A DNA stretch of 47,262 nt from Deltaproteobacteria bacterium (GTDB taxonomy: Bacteria > Desulfobacterota > Syntrophia > Syntrophales > Smithellaceae). Location of the stretch: assembly GCA_019136325.1 (NCBI GenBank), contig JAGVUJ010000266.1, forward strand, positions 1-47,262, in the 5' to 3' direction. Under the pieces are notes generated by a model. That model was not told the DNA's origin. It made no database searches and was given only the letters and a program-made list of their open reading frames with translations. Positions 8,381-17,564 of this stretch are shown piece after piece. A program made the translations under genes and the position numbers. Position 1 is the stretch's first letter. The number at the start of each line of letters is the position of its first letter.

Positions 8381-9859
8381 TTACGAAGGGTTTTCTTGTC
8401 TTTTTTTCCTGTTTTTATTTCTTGGACGGGGTTTTTTGCTTTTATCCGTTTGTGTATGGCCCTTGGCCTGATCAACAACATCGGCGGCCGGAGCCGGCGG
8501 GGCGTGCAACGATTGCTGATAATAATCATCCAGCAGCATGGTAATTAATGAAAGTTCGTCCTCCGCCTGCGCCAGGGTTCGCGCCAGCGGCAAAAAACGC
8601 CGCATTCTTTCAATTTGCAGATTGTCGCGGGCGCGCAGTTTTGCTTCCAGAAGCGCCGTTATCCTTTCAGCGACAACCCTTTCCAGCTCGTCTTCCGAGG
8701 GCAGGGGGCGTTCTTCCATGTTGATGGTGTAATAACGGGCAATGCTCTGTAGTTTGAATTTTTCCATCTCGGCGACCAGGGAGATCGCTACCCCGCTGGA
8801 ACCCATGCGCCCGGTACGGCCCGCTCGGTGAATATACGCTTCCGGATCTTCCGGAGGTTCATACTGAATGACATGCGATAGTTCGGGGATGTCGATCCCG
8901 CGGGCGGCCACGTCGGTGGCTACCAGAAATCGCAAGGCTCCGCGCCGGACGCGAGACATGACCTTTTCGCGCAGGGTTTGAGACAGATCGGAACTGAGCT
9001 CGTCGGCGTCGTAACCGAAACGCTTGAGCACGACCGAAAGATAATGCACCGTGTCTTTTGTATTGCAGAAAATGATGGCGGAAGAGGGGTTTTCAATTTC
9101 AATGATGCGTACCAGCGATCTTTCTTTGCGCATGCCGGGCACAACGTAATAAAGGTGTTCTATCTCGGCAATATGCACCTGATTGCCGCTCAGGCTCAGT
9201 AATTTCGATTGATGAAGAAATTGATCGGCCAGACGAATCACCTGCGGTGGAAACGTTGCGGAAAACATTGAGCTGAGAATTTTATTCGATGGAATATATT
9301 TGCGGATTTTTACCATATCGGGATAAAAACCCATGGACAGCATTCTATCCGCTTCGTCGAAAATTAAAATTTTTAAATGATCCAGAGAAAGAGTATTTTT
9401 CAGGAGATGATCAAGAATGCGTCCCGGCGTGCCGACGACAATCTGGGCGCCGCCGCGAAAAGCTTCCAATTGCGCATGATAGCCCACGCCTCCATACACC
9501 ACGGCTATTCTAACATTTGTTCCCTGGGTCAGCATCTGGGCTTCTCGGGATACCTGAAGGGCCAGCTCGCGAGTCGGAACAAGCACAAGAGCCTGGGCCG
9601 CATTTTGCTGGGCGTTGATCGTTTGCAAAATGGGCAGGATGTAGGCGCCGGTTTTGCCGCTGCCGGTGCGGGATTGCACCATCATGTCGCGGCCGGCTAA
9701 GAAATAAGGAATGGATTTGGCCTGAACAGGCGTCAGTGTTTTCCATCCCGCTCTGTCACATGCTAAGCGCATGTCAGGCGAAAGTTCTTCCAGCGAAATT
9801 TCTGGCAGAACATCATCCGGTTCAATCGTTTTTGGATCTGTATTGGTTATGTCGTCCAT
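8381..9859 (-). CDS. DEAD-box ATP-dependent RNA helicase
   Basis: A 492-residue RNA helicase for ribosome assembly or RNA turnover. Motifs in order: Q-motif region TLTPVQAKSIP (about 41-51), Walker A SRTGSGKT (63-70), PTRELA (about 95-100), GTPGR, DEAD (168-171), SAT (200-202), and HRAGRTGR in the second RecA domain. A C-terminal extension ends in a Lys/Arg-rich tail, which usually adds RNA affinity. The ATG at 9859 has AGGA 7 nt upstream and is preferred over an upstream in-frame GTG at 9895. The family member (RhlE, CshA, DeaD) cannot be fixed by eye. Confidence 0.92.
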   Translation of the reverse strand: MDDITNTDPKTIEPDDVLPEISLEELSPDMRLACDRAGWKTLTPVQAKSIPYFLAGRDMMVQSRTGSGKTGAYILPILQTINAQQNAAQALVLVPTRELALQVSREAQMLTQGTNVRIAVVYGGVGYHAQLEAFRGGAQIVVGTPGRILDHLLKNTLSLDHLKILIFDEADRMLSMGFYPDMVKIRKYIPSNKILSSMFSATFPPQVIRLADQFLHQSKLLSLSGNQVHIAEIEHLYYVVPGMRKERSLVRIIEIENPSSAIIFCNTKDTVHYLSVVLKRFGYDADELSSDLSQTLREKVMSRVRRGALRFLVATDVAARGIDIPELSHVIQYEPPEDPEAYIHRAGRTGRMGSSGVAISLVAEMEKFKLQSIARYYTINMEERPLPSEDELERVVAERITALLEAKLRARDNLQIERMRRFLPLARTLAQAEDELSLITMLLDDYYQQSLHAPPAPAADVVDQAKGHTQTDKSKKPRPRNKNRKKRQENPS

Positions 9860-9918
9860 AATGAATCCTAATGTGTTCCAGATTTTCACAAACACTAATG
9901 TGGTGAAAATCCCGAACG

Positions 9919-9952
9919 AGTTATCCCTGAGCGCAAGCGAATGGGATTCGTC
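9919..9952 (+). repeat. Solitary hairpin like the companion at 1609-1637
   Basis: GTTATCCC, then the loop TGAGCGCAAGCGAAT, then GGGAT. ATCCC and GGGAT pair. The layout matches the hairpin at 1609-1637, which has the loop GAAGCGAAGCGAAT, but the stem differs. It sits in the divergent region between the helicase gene and the carotenoid gene; no 49-nt repeat unit accompanies it. Confidence 0.5.
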
Positions 9953-10024
9953 CCTTCAAATAAAACAATTATCTGAATTACTTATTTCAGTATCATTGAA
10001 TAATCAAGCGGAAAGTTGACCGGA

Positions 10025-10053
10025 TTTCCATTTGCCATATTTCTTTTTATAAT
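10025..10053 (+). promoter_or_regulatory. Possible promoter of the carotenoid gene
   Basis: TTTCCA (10025-10030), 17 bp, then a perfect TATAAT (10048-10053). The -35 box is weak. The leader of about 150 nt to the start codon contains no other structure I can support. Confidence 0.45.
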
Positions 10054-10210
10054 ATATTTTTTAACCATACGATGAGTTGCATGCACATCAATGCATGACT
10101 AGAGACGTACAGGAGAGCGGATACACGATTTTTCTTTCCGACACACCGTCATGATAGGAAGCGTGATCGCCTGCTGTTAAAATTATCTGAAGGATAGGAG
10201 AAACAAAACC

Positions 10211-11032
10211 ATGAATAAAAAGGTGCTTTATGCGCTTTTCTCGATCGTGCTTCTCTCTGTATATCTGAACCTCATATGGGACGCTGCCGGGTTAACCTCC
10301 CCATTCTATTACAATATGATAATGGGTGCGCTTTTTACACTATTTGCGCTGCTCCATGGGAATAATTACGTTGGCAGAAAGAGCACGATCACCCTCGCGA
10401 CGCTGACGTTTGTTATATCCTTCATTATGGAATATGCAGGGGTAAAAACCGGGATGATTTTCGGTGAATACTATTACGGAGATGTTCTCGGACCCAAAGC
10501 GCTCGAAACGGTTCCCTGGCTCATTCCTTTGTCATGGTTCATGTTCATGTACGTTTCAACCATTACGGTTGATGCCGCATTTGGCAGGCGTCACATTGGC
10601 TGGGCGGCACCGGCGCTGTTTGCGGTACTTGATGCCATGGCTATGACCGCGCTCGATATCCTCATTGATCCCCTTTGGGTAACGAGAGGCACGTGGGTAT
10701 GGACAGCGGTTCATACGCTGCCTTCCGGGTCCGTCTTCTATGGAATTCCAACGCAAAACTACTTTGGCTGGCTCCTCACAACAATGATGATATTTATTCC
10801 ATACCGTATTGTTTTTTTCAGAAATAGATCCATTTTGGTCGAAAGGGACCGCGATTTTTTCCTGCCCTGCCTGATTTATGCGTCGATTGTCGCAGTGGGC
10901 TGTGTCGAGTCATTTGTATTTCTTTCCAATACCGGGGTTCTGTTTGTTGCTCTTATGACGGGGGGAGCGCTTTCCATCGCGTCGCTGATTGGCTTCATGG
11001 CGTGGCACGGTCAGAACACGACACAAAGCTGA
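10211..11032 (+). CDS. Carotenoid biosynthesis protein, DUF422/CruF family
   Basis: A 273-residue integral membrane protein with about seven hydrophobic segments. It carries family hallmarks: the glutamate in FIMEYAGVKTG, FGEYYY, PWLIPLSWF, an Asp-Pro pair in ILIDPLW, GTWVW, and YGIPTQNYFGW. CruF-type members hydrate the C-1' position of carotenoids in actinobacteria, archaea and cyanobacteria. No phytoene synthase or desaturase gene lies nearby, so the substrate is open. The start follows AGGATAGGAG. The gene stands alone between a divergent helicase gene and radA. Confidence 0.8.
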   Translation: MNKKVLYALFSIVLLSVYLNLIWDAAGLTSPFYYNMIMGALFTLFALLHGNNYVGRKSTITLATLTFVISFIMEYAGVKTGMIFGEYYYGDVLGPKALETVPWLIPLSWFMFMYVSTITVDAAFGRRHIGWAAPALFAVLDAMAMTALDILIDPLWVTRGTWVWTAVHTLPSGSVFYGIPTQNYFGWLLTTMMIFIPYRIVFFRNRSILVERDRDFFLPCLIYASIVAVGCVESFVFLSNTGVLFVALMTGGALSIASLIGFMAWHGQNTTQS

Positions 11033-11233
11033 ATCGGTCGTGCATGCTTTCAGAAATATCGGTTCATCCCGACGTCATCATTTCTGGCATGAAAAAATCC
11101 ATGGTGATGTATTGAGTGAATAGAATTTGTTTGATTTTTGAGCAGCAATATTCTGTTCATGTTGATTATTCATATTGACACAGTCCGAGAAAATATGCTT
11201 TTGTTCGTTTACTCATCCAGGGAGAAATAAGAT

Positions 11234-12592
11234 TTGAAAAAAAGCAAGACAGGCTTCTTTTGTCAGCATTGCGGTTATATGTCGCCCAAGTGGCTGGGGA
11301 AATGTCCGTCCTGCAATGGCTGGAACTGCTTTGCAGAAGAACTGATCGTTGAAACCGGCTCCGACAGCCGCGCGGAGATGCGGTTCGACAGTAAGCCCCT
11401 GCCCATCGAGGATATTCCGATTACCGAGGGCAACCGTACGATGACAGGTATCGCGGAGGTCGACCGGGTGCTGGGCGGCGGGATTGTCGGCGGTTCGGCG
11501 ATTCTGATCGGCGGCGAACCGGGCATCGGCAAATCGACGCTGATGTTGCAGATGATGCACAATCTGGCGCAAAAGGGTTTGAAAGTTTTATACGTGTCCG
11601 GCGAAGAGTCGCCCAGCCAGATTAAATTGCGCAGTGACCGGATTGGAGCTGCGGCCAAGGATTTGTTTGTTCTGGTTGAGGTATCCCTGGAAAAAATTCT
11701 GGAACAGATTAAAATTGTTGAGCCGGCGATTGTCGTCATTGATTCCATTCAGACGGTTTACGCGTCGGAACTGATGTCTGCACCGGGCAGTGTCGGGCAG
11801 GTACGGGAAGCATCCTCGCGATTGATTCTTTTTTCCAAGAAACACGGCATTCCCGTTTTTCTGGTTGGTCATGTGACGAAAGACGGTTCCATCGCCGGCC
11901 CGAAAGTGCTGGAACACATGGTGGACACCGTGCTTTATTTCGAGGGCGATTCTTCTCATTCTTACCGTATCGTCCGGGGCATGAAGAACCGTTTCGGCCC
12001 CACGAACGAAATCGGCGTGTTTGAAATGCGGGATAAGGGATTAAAGGAAGTGCCTAATCCTTCTACATTCTTTCTGGCGGAACGGCCTCAGAATGTTGCC
12101 GGTTCAGTGGTTGTGCCCTCTCTGGAAGGAACAAGACCGATATTGGTGGAAATTCAGGCGCTGGTGAGTTCGACGAGTTTCGGAACGCCGCGGCGCACGG
12201 CCATCGGGGTTGATTATAACCGCGTTTCGCTGCTGGTGGCCGTACTGGATAAAATCTGCGGTCTGCATCTGGGCGGTTCGGATATTTTTATCAATGTTGC
12301 CGGCGGGGTAAAAGTCGAAGAACCGGCGGTTGATTTGGGCATCGTTGCCGCCATGACATCCAGTTTTCTGGATAAGCCGATCGATGGTCGGACGATTGTT
12401 CTGGGGGAAGTAGGGCTTGCCGGGGAGGTCCGTGCCGTCTCGCAGATGGACGTGCGTGTTAAGGAAGCGGCTCGTCTCGGGTTTTCGCGGTGTCTGATAC
12501 CGAAATCAAACGCGGTGCAGCTTGAAAAACCGGCAAAAATGGAGATCTCCAAAATCGGTTCCCTGAAAGAAATGCTGGAAAATTTATTTTAA
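11234..12592 (+). CDS. radA: DNA repair protein RadA
   Basis: A RecA-like ATPase that drives branch migration in recombinational repair. The 452-residue protein has the N-terminal C4 zinc finger (Cys10, 13, 24, 27), Walker A GGEPGIGKST (93-102), Walker B VVIDS (about 167-171), the RadA-specific KNRFG motif (251-255) and a C-terminal Lon-protease-like domain without protease activity. It starts with TTG behind AGGGAG. groES follows 113 nt downstream behind its own promoter. Confidence 0.96.
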   Translation: MKKSKTGFFCQHCGYMSPKWLGKCPSCNGWNCFAEELIVETGSDSRAEMRFDSKPLPIEDIPITEGNRTMTGIAEVDRVLGGGIVGGSAILIGGEPGIGKSTLMLQMMHNLAQKGLKVLYVSGEESPSQIKLRSDRIGAAAKDLFVLVEVSLEKILEQIKIVEPAIVVIDSIQTVYASELMSAPGSVGQVREASSRLILFSKKHGIPVFLVGHVTKDGSIAGPKVLEHMVDTVLYFEGDSSHSYRIVRGMKNRFGPTNEIGVFEMRDKGLKEVPNPSTFFLAERPQNVAGSVVVPSLEGTRPILVEIQALVSSTSFGTPRRTAIGVDYNRVSLLVAVLDKICGLHLGGSDIFINVAGGVKVEEPAVDLGIVAAMTSSFLDKPIDGRTIVLGEVGLAGEVRAVSQMDVRVKEAARLGFSRCLIPKSNAVQLEKPAKMEISKIGSLKEMLENLF

Positions 12593-12616
12593 TTGATATA
12601 AATGCCCTCAGGCACC

Positions 12617-12644
12617 TTGACAACTCAAAAATGGTGCATAAAAT
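12617..12644 (+). promoter_or_regulatory. Promoter of groES-groEL
   Basis: TTGACA (12617-12622), 16 bp, TAAAAT (12639-12644). No complete CIRCE inverted repeat is present; only one half-site-like TGAGCACTC is seen at 12657-12665 with no partner. HrcA control is therefore not supported by what I see, and no clear sigma32 promoter is visible. Confidence 0.65.
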
Positions 12645-12705
12645 ACCCCTGTTCAGTGAGCACTCTTAATATAATTTCAAAAAGGATGAAAGGAGAGTAA
12701 AAGTT

Positions 12706-14666
<1,961 letters not shown>

Positions 14667-14694
14667 GAAAGATTTAAGATTTAAGTTAAAAGAT

Positions 14695-14730
14695 AAAAGC
14701 CTCCTGTCCGAATGGATGGGAGGCTTTTAT
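14695..14730 (+). terminator. Terminator of groES-groEL
   Basis: A 10-bp stem (AAAAGCCTCC with GGAGGCTTTT) ends in a short T run on the plus strand. Confidence 0.75.
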
Positions 14731-14775
14731 GCTGGGTCATTTCTAAGGGCAAAGCGCACTGAAGTAGGATATGAG

Positions 14776-14806
14776 CATACCTGTCCGCTTTAACGGGACA
14801 GGTATG
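14776..14806. repeat. 11-bp hairpin between the groEL terminator and repeat copy 3
   Basis: CATACCTGTCC pairs perfectly with GGACAGGTATG around a 9-nt loop. No T run follows on either strand, so it is not an obvious terminator. It directly adjoins the palindromic repeat and may belong to it. Confidence 0.55.
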
Positions 14807-14812
14807 AAATCT

Positions 14813-14897
14813 ATCCCGGAATGGGATGATTCGGCATGCAAAATTCAGTCGCGACCTTCAGGTTCGTTACATTGTTTCTGAATTTTGAGTCTCATTA
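14813..14897 (-). repeat. 49-nt-type palindromic repeat, copy 3 (expanded loop)
   Basis: On the minus strand: TAATGAGACT, arm CAAAATTCAG, a 29-nt loop in place of the usual 12, arm CTGAATTTTG, linker CATGCCG, then AATCATCCC and the small hairpin ATCCC/GGGAT. Just upstream on this strand, TTGGTCG preceded by CAATTTG looks like the 3' half of another, decayed unit. The copy lies between convergent groEL and the secreted-protein gene. Confidence 0.75.
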
Positions 14898-14943
14898 CGA
14901 CCAACAAATTGCAGCAGAGTGATAAAATTATCCGGGTCGAAGA

Positions 14944-14981
14944 TAAAAAATAACCATGTGCCTATATTAGACACATGGTTA
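14944..14981 (-). terminator. Terminator of the secreted-protein gene
   Basis: A 10-bp stem (TAACCATGTG with CACATGGTTA) is followed on the minus strand by TTTTTTAT, about 30 nt past the stop. Confidence 0.8.
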
Positions 14982-15009
14982 TCGTATATCTTTTTAAGAA
15001 AGGCGTCTC

Positions 15010-16065
15010 TTAATGGGCTGTCAGAACCAAACTGCCGGACGGGCTCATCGAAATGCCGGAGGTATATAAGGTTCCTAAAGATTGCCAATTGGTACTTAAT
15101 GTTCTGTCTTCAGCAAATCCAAACGGAGACGTGATCGTGGCGGACGGATCGAACATAACCGTAGGCAATCCGAGCACAACAGCGGTCTCACCGCTTCCGT
15201 TGGTGCCGACGTCAACAGACATGGTGCCGGTAACGAATATATTGAATGTTGCGGAATTTAAAGGCCATGAATATGTGGTTCCATTCGACATTGTGAAATT
15301 TTTCGCGCCGAAGTAACCCGCAGAAGTGTAGCCGGAGCCTGTTTGTTCACCGTCCGTATCGCTCCATGACTGAACGATCGGTTTGCCCGGAATGGAGAAC
15401 ATCACACCCCTATATGGGCCAAAAGCGGCAGCCGTGCTGCTGAATCCGATTTCCACGCCTTCCGATCCGTCAGCGTGGCTGGAAATTGCCAAGTAACCTG
15501 TGCCTAAAGAATTTGCGATAAGGGCGAATTCGCTCATGTAGGCGGTACCGAAATCTTGTCCAAGGTTTTGCGTTGCACCTGTGCTTATTGTCTGCGATAT
15601 GCCTGCCGGATGGACCATGATGCTCGGCAAACCGACGAAGACTTTCGTGGCGCCGCCGCTGGTGCCGACGTCGATGGTCATGTCTCTGTAAAGAGAAATA
15701 AACGAACCAGAAGGGCCTGTTAATGGTATAATGCCATAGGGAGGTACGTTAGTAAAATTTCCGGCCATTTGAACATAAGGATCCATCGTTACATTTCTGA
15801 CGCCAATCCAGCCTTTTGCCGTGTAACCGCCGCAATCCGTGCAACCGTCACCATCACCCCATGATTGCAGGCTGGGAGCAAAATTGCCTCGGATACTCAA
15901 GTTGGTTTGAAAAAAATTATCACCTCCGAAGTCAATCGTCACCCCTTCCTGAGCTGTGGTGGCTGAGAGTTCTTCTTCGGACAGAGACACTTTCTTTGCC
16001 AGAGCGGCAAAAGGCAACGCTGCAAGAAACATCATGACGACGACGCAAACCAAAATCTTCTTCAT
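15010..16065 (-). CDS. Secreted protein with internal duplication, possibly DUF6160-like
   Basis: A 351-residue exported protein of unknown function. Residues 1-23 form a signal peptide (MKKILVCVVV..., probable cleavage after ALA). The mature N-terminus has LSEEELSATTAQEGVTIDF, which resembles the start of DUF6160 surface proteins. Two repeats follow: about 68-155 and 233-310. Each begins SW-D-DG...GYT and ends with a DVGT...VGLP or DVGT...LGLP strand pair. The first copy alone has a CTDC cysteine pair. The rest is rich in Gly, Ser and Thr and looks like beta-structure, suggesting an outer-surface or periplasmic protein. It is preceded by AAGGAG and a good promoter and has its own terminator, so it is a single-gene unit. 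No neighbour hints at a role. Confidence 0.75.
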   Translation of the reverse strand: MKKILVCVVVMMFLAALPFAALAKKVSLSEEELSATTAQEGVTIDFGGDNFFQTNLSIRGNFAPSLQSWGDGDGCTDCGGYTAKGWIGVRNVTMDPYVQMAGNFTNVPPYGIIPLTGPSGSFISLYRDMTIDVGTSGGATKVFVGLPSIMVHPAGISQTISTGATQNLGQDFGTAYMSEFALIANSLGTGYLAISSHADGSEGVEIGFSSTAAAFGPYRGVMFSIPGKPIVQSWSDTDGEQTGSGYTSAGYFGAKNFTMSNGTTYSWPLNSATFNIFVTGTMSVDVGTNGSGETAVVLGLPTVMFDPSATITSPFGFAEDRTLSTNWQSLGTLYTSGISMSPSGSLVLTAH

Positions 16066-16172
16066 ATTCTACTCCTTAAAATTTTTTTAAGAGCTAATAT
16101 CAAAATATTATTTTAAAGCTGTTTATGATGATTCAAAGGCCTTGAATGTTCTTGTAGAAAGCCTTGTGTGAT

Positions 16173-16201
16173 TTCATACTTTATTCCTGCGGGGATGTCA
16201 A
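16173..16201 (-). promoter_or_regulatory. Promoter of the secreted-protein gene
   Basis: Minus strand TTGACA (16196-16201), 17 bp, TATGAA (16173-16178). The leader to the start codon is about 100 nt and AT-rich. Confidence 0.65.
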
Positions 16202-16225
16202 GAATATTATATGTAATTATCAATA

Positions 16226-16255
16226 ATTACAAAACAATGATTATTACAAAACAAT
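16226..16255. repeat. Tandem 13-nt direct repeat upstream of the promoter
   Basis: ATTACAAAACAAT occurs at 16226-16238 and again at 16243-16255, a 17-nt period. This places both copies 25-55 bp upstream of the -35 box, where an activator or UP-type element could lie. AT-rich sequence lowers its weight. Confidence 0.4.
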
Positions 16256-16326
16256 AATTGTTTTTTTGAGGAAATCAGTCGTAATATCGTTATCAAAATA
16301 ACTTGATCGACCCATTAGGATTCGAT

Positions 16327-16378
16327 AAAAAGGTCGGCCCGTTGCGCATAAAAATCATACGAGACAAGTCGACCTTTT
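16327..16378 (-). terminator. Terminator of htpX
   Basis: AAAAGGTCG pairs with CGACCTTTT across a loop of about 33 nt and is followed by TTTTTATC on the minus strand, 20 nt past the htpX stop. Confidence 0.65.
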
Positions 16379-16397
16379 GGGGAATTATTTTGATAAT

Positions 16398-17291
16398 TTA
16401 TCTGTACGTTAATTTCTTTAAGGCTTCGATACGGTCATCAAGCGGCGGATGGCTCATGAACAGAAGTTTGAGCCCGTGGGCGGAAGGTTTGCCGTTGATG
16501 CCGAAAGCCGCCATCTGATCGGGCAACGGTTCAGCGGTTCCTCTTTTGAGCGCTTCCAGCGCGTTAATCATGTTTTGCGTGCCGGCCAGTTTCGCGCCGC
16601 CTGCGTCGGCCCGATATTCCCGTTGCCGGCTGAACCACATCACGATCACGCTGGCCAGGATGCCGAAGACGATTTGCGCGATAAGGGACGTTACGAAAAA
16701 TCCGATACCATGGCCTTCTTCTTCATTTTTCAGGACGACCCTGTCCACAAAATGGCCCACAATACGGGACAGAAAAATAACGAAGGTGTTCACCACCCCC
16801 TGAATCAGTGACAGGGTGATCATGTCGCCGTTGGCCACATGGCTTATTTCGTGACCGATAACCGCTTCCACCTCGTCTTTGTTCATGGCGTTAAGCAGTC
16901 CCGCGCTGACGGCCACCAGAGCCTTATTTTTATTCATCCCTGTCGCAAAAGCGTTCGGGGACGGAGAGTTGAAAATGGCGACTTCCGGCATGCCGATATT
17001 TGCCATCTGAGCATGTTTTTTAACAGTTTCCACCAGCCAGATTTCCGTTGCGTTTCCGGGATGGGTGATCACTTCCGCGCCCATCATGCGTTTGGCCATC
17101 CACTTGGACATGGCCAGCGATATGAAAGAACCTCCGAAACCGAAAACCGCCGCGAAGATGAGCAGGTTAACCATATTCAAATTCATGCCGCTTTCATCAA
17201 GAATGCGGTCCACGCCGAGCAGACGCAAAACAATGCTCAAGACCACAAGAACGGCGATATTGGTCGCGAGAAACAACAAAATCCTTTTCAT
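16398..17291 (-). CDS. htpX: Zinc metalloprotease HtpX
   Basis: An inner-membrane protease that degrades damaged membrane proteins in envelope or heat stress. The 297-residue protein has two N-terminal membrane segments (about 4-24 and 38-60), the zinc motif HEISH (147-151, catalytic Glu148), two more hydrophobic segments (about 155-210), and the third-ligand region REYRADAGG. The length is normal. AGGAGG lies upstream of the ATG. It is transcribed alone. Confidence 0.95.
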   Translation of the reverse strand: MKRILLFLATNIAVLVVLSIVLRLLGVDRILDESGMNLNMVNLLIFAAVFGFGGSFISLAMSKWMAKRMMGAEVITHPGNATEIWLVETVKKHAQMANIGMPEVAIFNSPSPNAFATGMNKNKALVAVSAGLLNAMNKDEVEAVIGHEISHVANGDMITLSLIQGVVNTFVIFLSRIVGHFVDRVVLKNEEEGHGIGFFVTSLIAQIVFGILASVIVMWFSRQREYRADAGGAKLAGTQNMINALEALKRGTAEPLPDQMAAFGINGKPSAHGLKLLFMSHPPLDDRIEALKKLTYR

Positions 17292-17436
17292 TTCTAAACC
17301 TCCTGTATTTCAGCACCGCTTTGTGCGGTAATGAGAACAATACTATTTGTAATTGTTTTTATTATTTTAATGGCAAGAAGCGGGATGTCAAGCTTTTATG
17401 TTAAAAAATCCGGCGTCTCCTGTAAATATGATTGGC

Positions 17437-17474
17437 TGCATTCTCCGGACAGCTTCAGGCGGCCGGAGAATGCA
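17437..17474. repeat. 12-bp perfect hairpin in the htpX / acyl-CoA ligase divergent region
   Basis: TGCATTCTCCGG pairs with CCGGAGAATGCA around a 14-nt loop, 25 bp upstream of the ligase -35 box. The stem is too strong to be chance, and no T run follows within a few bases. It could be a regulator site or the remains of a terminator. Confidence 0.6.
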
Positions 17475-17498
17475 AACGATTTTTCATTCTGAAACTTC

Positions 17499-17527
17499 TT
17501 GACACATAAGACGGCTTAATTCAATAT
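17499..17527 (+). promoter_or_regulatory. Promoter of the acyl-CoA ligase
   Basis: TTGACA (17499-17504), 17 bp, CAATAT (17522-17527), with transcription expected near 17534. Confidence 0.6.
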
Positions 17528-17564
17528 TCCTTGAAGATCATGATACATATCAGGGAGGAAAACG

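Noticed and set aside
12657..12665. CIRCE element for HrcA at groES
   Set aside because: Only one half-site-like TGAGCACTC is present; the facing GAGTGCTAA arm is absent at the required 9-nt spacing.
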